A stretch of DNA of 64,000 bases, taken from contig JAHDXL010000003.1 in assembly GCA_023382935.1 (NCBI GenBank), positions 124,001 to 188,000 of the forward strand, read 5' to 3'. This document shows, piece by piece, positions 17,257-26,949 of the stretch (position 1 is the stretch's first letter; each line of letters opens with the position of its first letter). A model generated the notes under the pieces. The model was not told where the DNA came from and searched no databases. It saw only the letters and a list, made by a program, of their open reading frames with translations. This DNA is from Phycisphaerales bacterium. GTDB taxonomy: Bacteria; Planctomycetota; Phycisphaerae; Phycisphaerales; UBA1924. The translations under genes were made by a program, and so were the position numbers.

Positions 17257-18459
17257 TCAGCAACTGATGTTGGTGTGCGGATCGGTCGCGGCAAACGACG
17301 CGACGTAGTTTGGTGAACCTGTAAGGACGGACACCGTGCCCGCGTTGGTGCCGGCGGTCACGATCGGCCCAACCACGTTGCCCGGCACGGCGTAGTAGGT
17401 GTTGTAAGGTCCGCGCAGACGTCCGACGCGGTTGCCGACGATCATGCATTGCGTGCCTTCGGCAATGATGCCGCGGTAGCAATCCCACGAACTGTTGCCC
17501 TCGATGTGGGCTCGCTGCACGCCGCTGTTGACATGGATGGCGCTGTGGCTCGATGAACTTCCGCAATAGGTGATCGAGTTGCCGACCACGCGGGCATCGT
17601 TGAAACCGACCATGATTCCGTGATCCGACGCGCTCGTGATGCTGCAACCCTCGACCACAGCGCCGTGCCCGACGATCTCGACGCCCCTACCGCCGGAAGT
17701 TACGCGGCAATCCACAGCGGCGGCCCGGCCGATGAGTTCGATGCCCGCACTAGTGCTGCCGGTTGCCAAGGATTCGCGCACCACGCCCTGGGCCATCGCG
17801 AAGCCGTACTCGTTGCCGCGAGCAAAGCAGTCTGCGATCAGCCCGCTGTCGAGACTGATTCCGGTGCCGTTTCCCGACGCCAGGCAGTTGATCACGACTC
17901 CGTCTCCCTGGTTCTCCAGCCCCACGTATGTGCTGCCGGAAAGGGTACAGCCGATGGCGACCAACGCCCCGTTCATGGTCGTCCCGTACAAGGCGTTTGA
18001 AGCGAAGTTCATGTGCTCCACCCGGGCGCTCTGGCAGTAGGGCATGCTGAGCCCGTAGTTCCAGCCGGTGACAGTCCCGTTGCGAAGCGTGATGTTCTTG
18101 ATGCTGGGCTGTTGCTCGGTATCGCGGTCGATCAACCCCACGCCCGATCCCGGACCGCGCAGCGTGAAGCCGTTGAAATCGATGGTTACGTCGTCGGCAT
18201 CGATGCGGATGCCGTGCTTGCCCGATACTCCAACGATGTCGCCCGTCAGGTAGTAACTGCCGGGCGCGGTGATCTTGAACAGCGTGGTCGCGTCGCCGGG
18301 CGTATTGGTCGCGTTGATGGCGATGCGAGGCTCGATCTCAGTCAGCGGCTTGCCTGTGGGCGAAATGGCCCCGGGAGGGGGCGTCAACGGACCGGGCAGC
18401 GCAGCGGAGACGGGCAGACTTGTGGCCAGTACGAACGAAATGATGGCGCGACGCTTCAT
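17257..18459 (-). CDS. Secreted right-handed beta-helix protein (paralogue 1 of 3)
   Basis: A 400-residue exported protein, first of the tandem set. ATG at 18459 with a GGAGG site; a longer frame upstream lacks a signal peptide and was rejected. Signal peptide about 1-20, then GPLTPPPGAISPTGKPLTEIEPR, the FKITAPGSYYLTGDI and VTIDFNGFTL segments and a long beta-helix domain. It ends in TDPHTNISC, related to DPHANFTY of paralogue 2. It is divergent from the ECF sigma factor gene, with 146 bases between the two starts that must hold both promoters. Inference: the sigma factor could control the set, but no matching promoter pair was identified. Confidence 0.8.
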   Translation of the reverse strand: MKRRAIISFVLATSLPVSAALPGPLTPPPGAISPTGKPLTEIEPRIAINATNTPGDATTLFKITAPGSYYLTGDIVGVSGKHGIRIDADDVTIDFNGFTLRGPGSGVGLIDRDTEQQPSIKNITLRNGTVTGWNYGLSMPYCQSARVEHMNFASNALYGTTMNGALVAIGCTLSGSTYVGLENQGDGVVINCLASGNGTGISLDSGLIADCFARGNEYGFAMAQGVVRESLATGSTSAGIELIGRAAAVDCRVTSGGRGVEIVGHGAVVEGCSITSASDHGIMVGFNDARVVGNSITYCGSSSSHSAIHVNSGVQRAHIEGNSSWDCYRGIIAEGTQCMIVGNRVGRLRGPYNTYYAVPGNVVGPIVTAGTNAGTVSVLTGSPNYVASFAATDPHTNISC

Positions 18460-18605
18460 AGCGATCAATCCTCCAGAAAGCGGTCCGGTCTTGCACCGGC
18501 GCTTCTGATCGGACGCCCCGGCATCCGCAACAACGCAAATGCTGCGCCCAACCCTTGCCCGATCGTCGGGGATCTGTACCATTCCCACTGTTGAAGGAGT
18601 CCTGC

Positions 18606-19160
18606 ATGGGTCCAGGCGAAGTCACACTGATGCTCGATCGCGTGGCCTCGGGTGACCGAGCGGCCGCGGAAGCCCTCATTCCCCTCGTCTACGACGAGTT
18701 GCGACGCCTCTCCGGCACGATGATGAAAAACCAGCCGGGGTCGCACACCCTTCAGCCCACCGCCCTGGTCAACGAGGCCTTTCTCAAACTGATCGGAGCC
18801 AACGAGGGCTTTGCCAACCGCGTGCACTTCATGGCCGTCGCTTCGACGGCCATGCGCCAGATCCTGACGGATTATGCGCGGCGGAAACGGGCCGCCAAGC
18901 GCGGCGGTGGCATGGCCCGAGAAAGCGGAGACATCGAGCAGGTGGCCGATCCGGCCGGACGCCAGATCGACCCAATCGCCCTCGACGACGCCCTGACCAA
19001 ACTCGCCTCACTCGATCCACGTCGCCACCGCGTGGTCGAGTTGCGCTTCTTTGGAGGGCTGACGGTGGACGAGGTCGCCTCCCTGCTCGATGTCTCCCGC
19101 TCGACGGTCGAGGCCGACTGGCGCTCCGCGCGAGCCTGGCTGGCCGTGGAACTCGGCTAG
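18606..19160 (+). CDS. ECF sigma factor of the TIGR02999 (planctomycete/acidobacterial) type
   Basis: A 184-residue extracytoplasmic-function sigma factor. The start ATG has an AAGGAG site eight bases upstream. Region 2 reads LIPLVYDELRRLSGTMM...LQPTALVNEAFLKL, with the linker-like FMAVASTAMRQILTDYARRKRAAKRGGG; region 4 holds the helix-turn-helix VDEVASLLDVSRSTVEADW. These are hallmarks of the TIGR02999 family, which is often encoded beside large membrane Ser/Thr kinases such as the one at 19738. No anti-sigma factor gene is present; control probably runs through the kinase (inference). Its last bases overlap the convergent globin gene by four bases. Confidence 0.9.
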   Translation: MGPGEVTLMLDRVASGDRAAAEALIPLVYDELRRLSGTMMKNQPGSHTLQPTALVNEAFLKLIGANEGFANRVHFMAVASTAMRQILTDYARRKRAAKRGGGMARESGDIEQVADPAGRQIDPIALDDALTKLASLDPRRHRVVELRFFGGLTVDEVASLLDVSRSTVEADWRSARAWLAVELG

Positions 19161-19624
19161 CGGTTCGACGGCTCCATCTGCTCGGCGACTAGGGCGAACG
19201 CCTCTTGCCATGATTCACGACTCCCGGTCTGAGCCCGATCCCCCAAAGCCGTCACCATCGCCTCGGTCAGAAGCCCCACCACGATCGGGTAGTGCCCACT
19301 CTGAACGCCATACGAACGATGCCGCTCCCCGAGTGCTCGCAGATGCCGGGCCTGCTCGGCAGGCCGATCCAGGAATCGCATGACCAGATCGAGCGACTCC
19401 ATGAATTGGGCTCGCTGCTGGTGCCAATCCGTGCGGAACATGGAGCGGAACTGCGGGTGGCGTTCGAACATGAGGTCGAAGAACAACGCCGCCAGCCGAT
19501 CGCCCTCGGCCCGCACCATGGCGTACTCAGACCGCAGGCGGGCGATGACGGATTCGTCGCGTCCCACACCGACGAGCCATGTACCGGGCTGGTCCGGAAA
19601 GAGGGGATGGAGGCTGATAGGCAC
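19157..19624 (-). CDS. Globin-family protein (single-domain haemoglobin)
   Basis: A 155-residue protein resembling the globin domain of flavohaemoglobins. Visible features are helix A-E residues (FFDLMFERHPQFRSMFRTD), the run MRFLDRPAEQARHLRALG, and ERHRSYGVQSGHYPIVVGLL, in which the first His is the likely proximal (F8) haem ligand. There is no reductase domain. GTG start with AGGAAC upstream. It lies head-to-head with the kinase and tail-to-tail with the sigma factor, so it has its own promoter in the 113 bases before the kinase gene. Likely roles are oxygen or nitric oxide sensing or detoxification. Confidence 0.8.
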   Translation of the reverse strand: MPISLHPLFPDQPGTWLVGVGRDESVIARLRSEYAMVRAEGDRLAALFFDLMFERHPQFRSMFRTDWHQQRAQFMESLDLVMRFLDRPAEQARHLRALGERHRSYGVQSGHYPIVVGLLTEAMVTALGDRAQTGSRESWQEAFALVAEQMEPSNR

Positions 19625-19737
19625 GAGAGAATGTTCCTGAGTTCAACCCGTCAGACGCAATTCGAGGCCCCTGTGCTTGGCCCAAGCGCCGAGAAACGGG
19701 ACAATCACTCAGACTCGACCGCGAACCGGGGAACTGA

Positions 19738-22700
19738 TTGTCCGCATCCGAACACGACGCACTGGCCTTTGACCTCTTTGAGCGGGCGCTGGGGCTGGAC
19801 CCGGACGCGCGGCTGGACTTCCTCCGGCACTGCGGAGCCGGCGATGACGTCTGCCGTCGCGTCGAGGCCATGCTCGCCGCCGACGCCGAAGCCAGTGCCC
19901 TCGACGGGCAGCAGGCGGGTATCGACCTGACGGCCTCGCTGACGATCGACGCCAGCGCCACGGACGATCTGGCCTCCCTTCCCAAACTGCGAGGCTCTTA
20001 CCGCATTATCCGGCTCATCGGTGAGGGCGGGGCGGGCGCCGTTTACGAGGCCGAGCAACTCAATCCCCGCCGACACGTTGCGATCAAGGCGTTGCGGCCG
20101 GGGCTGAGTTCACCGCGGGCGGTGCGGCGGCTTCGCGCCGAGGCCGAGATCCTGGCGAGGCTACAGCACCCGGGCATCGCGCAGGTGTTCGAGGCTGGCG
20201 TGGGAGATGAAGACGGCCCGGGTCAGGCCTTCATTGTGATGGAACTGGTGCAGGGCCTGCCCATCACCCGCTACGTCAGCGAGAACCAGACTCCGCTGCG
20301 CCGACGGGTGCAACTGGTCGTGCAGGTGTGCCGAGCGATCGAGCACGCCCACCAGCGCGGCGTCATTCACCGCGACCTCAAGCCGGCAAATATCCTCGTG
20401 GATGCGTCCGGTCATCCGCGCATCCTCGACTTCGGCGTGGCGCGACTGCTGCACGAAGACACGGACCAAGTTTCAGATCGGACCGAGGAAGGCCTGGTCA
20501 TCGGCACGCTGGGCTACATGAGTCCGGAGCAGGCGTCGGGACGGGCCTCGGCCGCTGACGTGCGCACCGACGTGTATTCCCTCGGCGTGCTGCTGTATGA
20601 ACTGGCGTGCGGGCGTGTGCCGATCGACACAAGGAACAAGCCCATTGCCGAGGCCTTCCGGCTGATTCAATCGCACCCGGCTCCGAGCCTTGGCACGGTG
20701 GACGCCCGCCTGCGGGGTGATCTGTCCATCATCGCCGCGCGTGCCCTTGAAAAAGACCCGGAGCGCCGCTTCCCCAGCGTCAGCGCCCTGGCCGATGACC
20801 TGGAGCGTTATCTCGACGGACGACCGATCCAGAGCCGTCCACAGTCGCTGGCGTATGTGCTCGCCCGACAGGTGCGTCGGCACTGGATCGTGGCGGGGCT
20901 TCTGTGCCTGCTGGTCGCACTGGTGCTTGCCTTTGGCGTGTGGTCGTCGATCAGTGCGGCCCGGTTCCGCCTGTTGGCCCACCAGGAGGCCGAGGCCCGC
21001 GCCGTGGAGAAGATGGCCCGCGAGTCGGCTGAACGCGAGCGCACCGAGCGCGAGCGCATCAATACGCGCCTCGAGGCAGAACTGGCAGCCGCGCGGTTTG
21101 AACGGGGCCGCCTGGAGGCACGCTCGGGCAACGGCGCGGGCGCCGAGGCGATCCTCTATCCGGCCTTTTTCGCCAATCCGTACTCGCTGCCGGCGCTGGG
21201 CGCGCTGCGCGAGATCACGGAAACCAACCCGCGCCTTTGGTCGGTGCGTCTCCCCACCGGGCAACGCTGCATCGATGCCAACACCATGCTCGGGCTCTTC
21301 GGAGTCGGCGATGCGCGCGGCGGCGTGATCCTGCTGGATGCGAGCACCGGCGCGACCGTCGCCGGGATCGCACCGCCCGAGCCGCCCAGCGCCGTGCGCA
21401 TCCTTCGCTTCGACCCGAAAGGCAACGCCTGGATCGTGCACGACAACGGGCTCGTCCGAGGATACAGCCTCGACAGCGAGCCCCGGATGATCCGCAGTTT
21501 TGCAGCCCGGCCCAATCTCACCGGCGCCTGCCTTTCCCCCGACGGCTCGTTCCTCGCCACCATGCACCGCGACGGGTGGATCAGCCTCTGGTCGACCGAG
21601 CTCGCCGCCATGGAAAGAGAATGGCAAACTCAACTGCCCGCCTCACCGGCCGTAAGCGTGTGCGCATTCACCCCTGACAACTCCACGCTCGCGACGACGC
21701 GTGCCGACCACTCCATCACGCTGTGGAACTCAACCGATGGCTCCGTGCTCCGGCAGTTGCCAGGACACCCGCGCGGCACATCTTCGCTGGCATTCAGCCC
21801 CGATGCCCGCACGCTCGCCTCCACCGGCTACGACTTTCTTGCCCGCCTGACCGACCTGCCCAGCGGCTCTTCCACACCACTCCTCCGCACGGCCACACAA
21901 CTCCACCGGGTCACCTTCGCACCGGGCGGGCGGTTGTCGATTGTTGAAAGCAACCAGGTGCGGTGGATCGAGTGGCCGAGAGCCACATCGACCACCTACG
22001 GCTACTCAATCAACGGCATCATCGACGGCACACCACTGGGCGATGTGGTCGCCACAGTCGAGCCCGACGGTGAAGTTCGCGCCTGGCTGACCACCGGCAC
22101 GATCTGCTCCGACGAGGCCACTGGGCACGTGAGTTGGGTCTTTGGGCTGGCGATTGACCGGGCCCGCTCGCTGCTGGTCAGTAGCTCGGGTGACGGCGCG
22201 GTGCGCTTCGCCGACTGGGAAACGCTCGACGAAGTCGGCCGTTTCGACCTGCCGGCTCGCACGCGCTCGCGCGCCGTCATGTTCGGGCCCGGCAAGCAAA
22301 CCCTGCTCGTGGGCTGTTCGGACCAGCGCCTCCGCGTGCTCGACCCGGTCAGCCGCGAACTGCTGGCCACCCTCGACGGACCGGGGGGTGAACTCTATGT
22401 GCTGGCGTATTCGCCGGCCGCCAATCTCGTCGCTGCCGGCACCTGGGGACGGAAGATCCGACTCTGGAGCGCCGACACCTTCGAACTCTTCGGCGACATC
22501 GAGGGCTTTGAGTCGGTTCCTCGCGGACTGGCCTTCTCACCCGACGGGCGCACACTCTACACATCCGGCTCGTTCAACGAGGTACTTGCCTGCGACGTGG
22601 GCTCTCGCACCATCACGCGGCGCTTTCCCGTCCCAAGCGAACCCTGGTCGATCGCCCTTTCGCCCGACGGCACGCGCATCGCCGCCGGGCTGTTCGACGC

Positions 22701-23094
22701 CAGCGTCTGCCTGATCGACCTCTCCTCGGGAGAGGTCACGTCAAGCACGGCGCGTCATCGGCTCGTGGTCGCAGGCCTGACATTCTCGCCCGACGGGCAT
22801 CTCCTCGCGTCGGGCGGCGACGACGGCACCGTGCGACTCTGGAGTGCCGAAGATCTGCGCGAGGTCACCCGTTTCGACACCACGCTCGGACCGGTGCCCA
22901 TCGTCCTCTTCAGCGATGACGGCCGGTCGCTGGTCGCCGGCGGCTCGGTCGGCATGATCAAGCGCTGGGACCTGGCCCGTCTCGACGCGGCCATCGCACA
23001 CAACCTCGACGCTGCCATCAGTCGCTTCGGCGATGGCCTGAGCGCCGAGGCGCTTGAAACGCTCCGTCGCTGGCAGGCCGACGCCGGTCAGTGA
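19738..23094 (+). CDS. Membrane Ser/Thr protein kinase with C-terminal WD40 repeats
   Basis: An 1118-residue Hanks-type kinase. N-terminal cap 1-85; kinase domain about 88-365 with the P-loop GEGGAGAV (95-102), K117, HRDLKPAN (211-218) and DFG (231-233), all catalytic residues intact. A single membrane helix lies at about 382-402, then a charged coiled coil (ARAVEKMARESAERERTERER) to about 455, and a long WD40-like propeller region from about 480 to 1100 with many LAFSPDGxxLAS strands. The start is a TTG, the only one available. Such kinases accompany TIGR02999 sigma factors in planctomycetes and may phosphorylate them. The 3' end overlaps the OPT gene by seven bases. Confidence 0.9.
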   Translation: MSASEHDALAFDLFERALGLDPDARLDFLRHCGAGDDVCRRVEAMLAADAEASALDGQQAGIDLTASLTIDASATDDLASLPKLRGSYRIIRLIGEGGAGAVYEAEQLNPRRHVAIKALRPGLSSPRAVRRLRAEAEILARLQHPGIAQVFEAGVGDEDGPGQAFIVMELVQGLPITRYVSENQTPLRRRVQLVVQVCRAIEHAHQRGVIHRDLKPANILVDASGHPRILDFGVARLLHEDTDQVSDRTEEGLVIGTLGYMSPEQASGRASAADVRTDVYSLGVLLYELACGRVPIDTRNKPIAEAFRLIQSHPAPSLGTVDARLRGDLSIIAARALEKDPERRFPSVSALADDLERYLDGRPIQSRPQSLAYVLARQVRRHWIVAGLLCLLVALVLAFGVWSSISAARFRLLAHQEAEARAVEKMARESAERERTERERINTRLEAELAAARFERGRLEARSGNGAGAEAILYPAFFANPYSLPALGALREITETNPRLWSVRLPTGQRCIDANTMLGLFGVGDARGGVILLDASTGATVAGIAPPEPPSAVRILRFDPKGNAWIVHDNGLVRGYSLDSEPRMIRSFAARPNLTGACLSPDGSFLATMHRDGWISLWSTELAAMEREWQTQLPASPAVSVCAFTPDNSTLATTRADHSITLWNSTDGSVLRQLPGHPRGTSSLAFSPDARTLASTGYDFLARLTDLPSGSSTPLLRTATQLHRVTFAPGGRLSIVESNQVRWIEWPRATSTTYGYSINGIIDGTPLGDVVATVEPDGEVRAWLTTGTICSDEATGHVSWVFGLAIDRARSLLVSSSGDGAVRFADWETLDEVGRFDLPARTRSRAVMFGPGKQTLLVGCSDQRLRVLDPVSRELLATLDGPGGELYVLAYSPAANLVAAGTWGRKIRLWSADTFELFGDIEGFESVPRGLAFSPDGRTLYTSGSFNEVLACDVGSRTITRRFPVPSEPWSIALSPDGTRIAAGLFDASVCLIDLSSGEVTSSTARHRLVVAGLTFSPDGHLLASGGDDGTVRLWSAEDLREVTRFDTTLGPVPIVLFSDDGRSLVAGGSVGMIKRWDLARLDAAIAHNLDAAISRFGDGLSAEALETLRRWQADAGQ

Positions 23095-25244
23095 CCCGCC
23101 CCGGCATACAGGAAGCCGATGATCGTCGCGCTGATGGCGACCATCGCCGCCATGAGCGCTTCGCCCGCCACCACACCAGACGCAACGGGGATGGTGTACT
23201 TCTCGGCTGTCTTCTTGTGCGCAAGCGACCACGCCCATGCGATCACTGCGCCGATCGCGAACCCCATCGCGTTGTACCACGGCACCACCCACGCCAGGCC
23301 TAGGCCCATCGCCGAGGGCGTCCAATGCCGCGCCTTGCTCGGCAGCGCCGCCTGGATCAGCGGCAGCGCAATGCCGATGATCCCGCCGATCAGGATCGCC
23401 ATCTGTGCCGAAGGTGGAATCGAGTGCAGCCCCTGCGTCAGCGCCCGCGCCACGGCCTCCCACATCTTCGCGGCCGGCGGATTGAACTTGTCAAATGTCT
23501 CCGCGTCGGGCACCATCAGGTACCACGCCGGCACGATCACCAGCGTGCCGAAAAAGATGCCGATGAACTGAGCCAGAAACTGTTTGCGCGGGTTGGCGCC
23601 CAGCAGGTATCCGCTCTTCAGGTCGGTCAGCAGGTCGGCCGAGGCGCCGCCTGCCGCTGCGGTCGTGCCGGCGGACATCAGGTTGGGCACGATCTGCCCC
23701 TTGGCAAGCACCGCGTAGACCAACTGCGTCACCTTGCCCATCGCGCCGATGGGCGTGGTGTCGGTCTCCCCCGTCGCCCGGCAGCACACCAGCGCGATCG
23801 GATACGTCATCACCACCGAGATGAGCCCCAACCACCACGACATCTGGAAGGCCATCATCGAGAGCACCACGATGCCAATGGTGATCGGGATCATGCCGAT
23901 GATGAACCACGAGTTGGGCACCTCCAGGCGGGCCATCTCGTCCAGATCGGCCTGCGACGCGCCGGCCGCTGCTCCGCCTCCACCCTTGAACGCGCGGATG
24001 AGCGTCTTCCAGCCCAGCGCCACGGCCGTCAGGCTCGAGAAAACCATGATCGAAGTGCCGCCCCACAGCGCCCAGTTGATCGGATAAAACGCAAAGTGCG
24101 TATCCGGCGAGTTGAGCAGCGCGATGTCGCCGCCGTTCTTGATGAACGTCCCCAGTTCCTTCACCGAGGTCGCGTAAGTCTCGCTGATGCCCCAGCGATC
24201 GGTCGAGGCGCGGATGGCGTCGATGTACTCCGGATGGGCCGCGATCTGGTTGAGGTCGTGCTGCAGGATCATCGGGGCGAACACGAAGAACAGCAGCGCC
24301 GATCCGAACAGCATCGACAGTGACACCCGCAGCCCCACGATCATGCCCGCCGCCACCAGCAGCATGCTCGGCTCAAAGCCCCAGGTCGCGACCGAAATGT
24401 TCTTGAACTTGCCGCTCAGCCACTCGGCATTCCACGGCAGCAGTTCCGGGATTCGGTACGGGAACGCCGACAACTTCTCCAGCGTCTGGTCGCTGACCTT
24501 CTTGACTCCATGCAACGCCTCGACCACCGCCGGATAGGTGCGGTACAGCGCCAGAGCCATGCCGCCGAACAGCGCGATGATCAGCGCCCTGGCCTTCTGT
24601 GCCGCTTCCCTGCCGTGCGAATACAGCGACCGCAGCGTGGTCGCCGCCGCGATGCCGCTGGGGAAGCGCAACTGTTCGTGGTTGATCATCTGCCGCTTCA
24701 TCGGCACCGCGATGAATACGCCCAGCGCTGCCGTCAGAAACACGAACGGCACCAGGTAATACCAGGCGAAGTGCTCGCGCTGAATCAGCAGCAGCGCCCC
24801 GAAGGCGGTGCCGATCGTCCCGCCCGTCGAGTACCCGGCCGCCGACGCGGTCGACTGCATGCAGTTGTTCTCGAGGATGGTCATCTTGCTCAGGCGGTGC
24901 CCCGAGGCCGCCCGCAGCGTGTTCCAGATCACGTACGAGAGAATGCACGCCGTGATCGCCACCCCGAACGCCCAGCCCAGTTTGATCGTGGTGTACAGGT
25001 TCGAGATGGACATGGCCATCCCGATCATCGCGCCGATCAACACCGCCCGCACCGTCAACTGCGGCACGCGCTCCCCGCGATAGATGTGCGTGTACCAGAA
25101 GTGATCCTTCTCCTCAGGCGTGGCGTCCTCCGGCAGCGGCGGAAGTTCCTCGAACGTCGGAGCGATCTGGTACGTCTCCAGATCGAACTCTGCGCCACCC
25201 GCCCGCGAAACACCCGGCTGCGAAGGACTGGTCTGGTCACTCAT
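23088..25244 (-). CDS. OPT-family oligopeptide transporter
   Basis: A 718-residue polytopic membrane protein of the OPT family. Signatures include GAMIGMAMSISNLYTTIKLGW near the N-terminus, NNCMQSTASAAGYSTGGTIGTA, EQLRFPSGIAAATTLRSLYS and the glycine-rich SADLLTDLKSGYLLGANPR. These match the bacterial OPT/YSL branch, which imports small peptides or metal chelates with protons. The ATG at 25244 has a GGAG site. No peptidase or siderophore gene is adjacent, so the substrate is unknown. Confidence 0.9.
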   Translation of the reverse strand: MSDQTSPSQPGVSRAGGAEFDLETYQIAPTFEELPPLPEDATPEEKDHFWYTHIYRGERVPQLTVRAVLIGAMIGMAMSISNLYTTIKLGWAFGVAITACILSYVIWNTLRAASGHRLSKMTILENNCMQSTASAAGYSTGGTIGTAFGALLLIQREHFAWYYLVPFVFLTAALGVFIAVPMKRQMINHEQLRFPSGIAAATTLRSLYSHGREAAQKARALIIALFGGMALALYRTYPAVVEALHGVKKVSDQTLEKLSAFPYRIPELLPWNAEWLSGKFKNISVATWGFEPSMLLVAAGMIVGLRVSLSMLFGSALLFFVFAPMILQHDLNQIAAHPEYIDAIRASTDRWGISETYATSVKELGTFIKNGGDIALLNSPDTHFAFYPINWALWGGTSIMVFSSLTAVALGWKTLIRAFKGGGGAAAGASQADLDEMARLEVPNSWFIIGMIPITIGIVVLSMMAFQMSWWLGLISVVMTYPIALVCCRATGETDTTPIGAMGKVTQLVYAVLAKGQIVPNLMSAGTTAAAGGASADLLTDLKSGYLLGANPRKQFLAQFIGIFFGTLVIVPAWYLMVPDAETFDKFNPPAAKMWEAVARALTQGLHSIPPSAQMAILIGGIIGIALPLIQAALPSKARHWTPSAMGLGLAWVVPWYNAMGFAIGAVIAWAWSLAHKKTAEKYTIPVASGVVAGEALMAAMVAISATIIGFLYAGAGH

Positions 25245-25501
25245 CGACTGGCACTCCACCCGCGCTCCGCGGCCCCGGACCGTCGGATGCGACGATCCGT
25301 AACGCTACCACGTTTCGGACCCCGCTGCCACTACCCCCGAAGGTGCGCTTCCACACGCCCACAAAGTGCCCGGTCCGGACCTGACGCAGCCTGACCAAAG
25401 GTAATCTCGTGTTGATTCCACGCCGAGTCGACGTCAAGCGCCTCGGCTCCAGGCGCGAGCCGAATACAATCCACCCCAGGCCAAGGAAGGAGCCGTTCGT
25501 C

Positions 25502-26098
25502 ATGCCTCGCCTGATTCCCGCCGCCCTTCTCGTCCTCGGACTCACTTCGCCCGTTCTGGCCCACACCGGGCCTGACGTGGGCGCGCACCACGCCTTCCTC
25601 GGCGGACTGCTGCATCCGTGGATGGGTTGGGACCACCTTCTGGCCATGATGGCCGTCGGCGTCTGGGCTGTGCAGATCGGACGCGGCGCGCGCTGGGTTC
25701 TTCCAGGCGCCTTCCTCTCGTGCATGGTTGCCGGCTGCGCGCTCGCTTTCCTCGGGCTGCGCACGCCCATGACCGAAGCAGGCATTCTCGCTTCGGTCCT
25801 GGTGCTCGGTGTCCTCGTCGCGCTGCGCTCACGCCCGCCTTTGACCCTGGCCGGCGTGCTCGTCGGCGCGCTGGCCCTCTTCCACGGCTCGGCGCACGCG
25901 GCCGAACTCCCGCCCGATACCTCCTTCGCAGGATTCGTCGCGGGCTTTGCCCTGGCCACAGGCCTGCTGCACCTGCTCGGCATTCTCCTGGCCATGCGCC
26001 TGGTGGAAACTAGGCCCGGGCTGGTCCGACTGGCCGGCGCCGGCGTGGCCGCCACCGGTGCGGCCGTCGCCCTTTCCACAACCTGGCTGGGCGCCTGA
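25502..26098 (+). CDS. HupE/UreJ-family metal (Ni/Co) permease-like protein
   Basis: A 198-residue membrane protein with a cleaved signal (ALAHTGPD start of the mature part) and about six helices. The conserved metal-binding N-terminus is clear: HTGPDVGAHHAFLGGLLHPW followed by GWDHLLAMMAVGVWA. A second histidine cluster (LFHGSAHAAELP) lies in the middle. HupE/UreJ proteins take up nickel or cobalt. No hydrogenase or urease gene is present in the window, so it may serve cobalamin or another enzyme. ATG with GGAAGGAG upstream. Confidence 0.9.
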   Translation: MPRLIPAALLVLGLTSPVLAHTGPDVGAHHAFLGGLLHPWMGWDHLLAMMAVGVWAVQIGRGARWVLPGAFLSCMVAGCALAFLGLRTPMTEAGILASVLVLGVLVALRSRPPLTLAGVLVGALALFHGSAHAAELPPDTSFAGFVAGFALATGLLHLLGILLAMRLVETRPGLVRLAGAGVAATGAAVALSTTWLGA

Positions 26099-26451
26099 CC
26101 CGGCTCGACTCTGGGGAGGGGTCGCGCATCACTGTGGCCGCGCTTGGGGCAAGGCCTGGCACCGCGCAGGCCGATGCGCCCGGCTCGTCGCCCTCGGCAT
26201 GATTTGCGCTGACCTTTTTGGGGGCCGACCTTCGGCTTCTCGGCACCGAATCGTCCGATGATTTGTCCGACTCAATGGCAGCCATCACCGCAGGCCTCCC
26301 ATCGGCTCAGGCACGGGAATCCAACGGAGCGTGTCCCGCGACTCCCCCAGTCCGGTTGCACAAGCCTGCAGTTTGAGGACAAGCCCTGATGCCAATCGAA
26401 GCCGTCAACTGTCATGCTGATTGTGACGATTGCGCTTTTCCGAGGTGAGCC
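26099..26451. other. Intergenic stretch without recognised gene
   Basis: 353 bases between the HupE-like gene and a DUF2934 gene. Short frames exist on both strands but show no family signature, no good ribosome site and no hydrophobic or Cys pattern. I see no convincing terminator or RNA structure here. Confidence 0.5.
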
Positions 26452-26676
26452 ATGCGCAAGACACCAATGGATGCAGATCCGGCTGTTCCCTCCGCCTTCG
26501 GCCGCGGAGCCGCCACGCCAACCCGTCGCTCCGCCGCCTTTGCGCGGCGCGAAGTTCGCATCGCCGAGCGCGCTCGCGAAATCTGGATGCTTGAGGGCTG
26601 TCCCACCGGGCGCGAACGCGACCACTGGGCGCGGGCCGAAGAAATCGTCCGCCTGCTCGACAGCGTCGAGAGTTGA
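26452..26676 (+). CDS. DUF2934 small protein (copy 1)
   Basis: A 74-residue protein. Its C-terminal half (RIAERAREIWMLEGCPTGRERDHWARAEEIV) fits the DUF2934 pattern I-x-x-RA-x-x-(I/L)W-x-x-G-x-P-x-G-x5-HW-x-x-AE. The first 35 residues are basic and Pro/Ala-rich, possibly disordered. ATG with a GAGG site. DUF2934 proteins are small, of unknown function and frequent in planctomycetes and rhizobia. A second member is at 58700. Confidence 0.75.
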   Translation: MRKTPMDADPAVPSAFGRGAATPTRRSAAFARREVRIAERAREIWMLEGCPTGRERDHWARAEEIVRLLDSVES

Positions 26677-26895
26677 CCGACGGCGAACGCGCTCGCTCGA
26701 CGCCCACGTCCGCGCACCCAACTCGTGCGCGCTCATCGACTCTGTTGCCCTCACGCCACCGACGAGGCCACGATCGGTGCGGCACCATGGAGTTGGGTAA
26801 CGCGGCACAGACCGGCGCTGCTCGCCTGAACGTCGGGTGCACCGGGCACCTCTAGTTCAAGTCTGATAACCTCCTTCCGACCGACGAAACCCGGC

Positions 26896-26924
26896 TTGCG
26901 TGCATGCCAACAAGTTGTTAGTAT
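26896..26924 (+). promoter_or_regulatory. Candidate sigma-70 promoter with palindromic -10 region
   Basis: TTGCGT, a 17-base spacer and TAGTAT (four of six matches to TATAAT), 26 bases before the DUF2339 start codon. The -10 hexamer overlaps a dyad around GTATAC (TAGTATACACTA), the only AT-rich spot in the neighbourhood, so a repressor could bind there. Confidence 0.4.
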
Positions 26925-26949
26925 ACACTAGCACTTGGGAGCCGCCCGC

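Noticed and set aside
25260-25501. Possible cobalamin riboswitch before the HupE-like gene
   Set aside because: A GCCACT-like run is present but the other conserved box and pairing are not; not enough to call.
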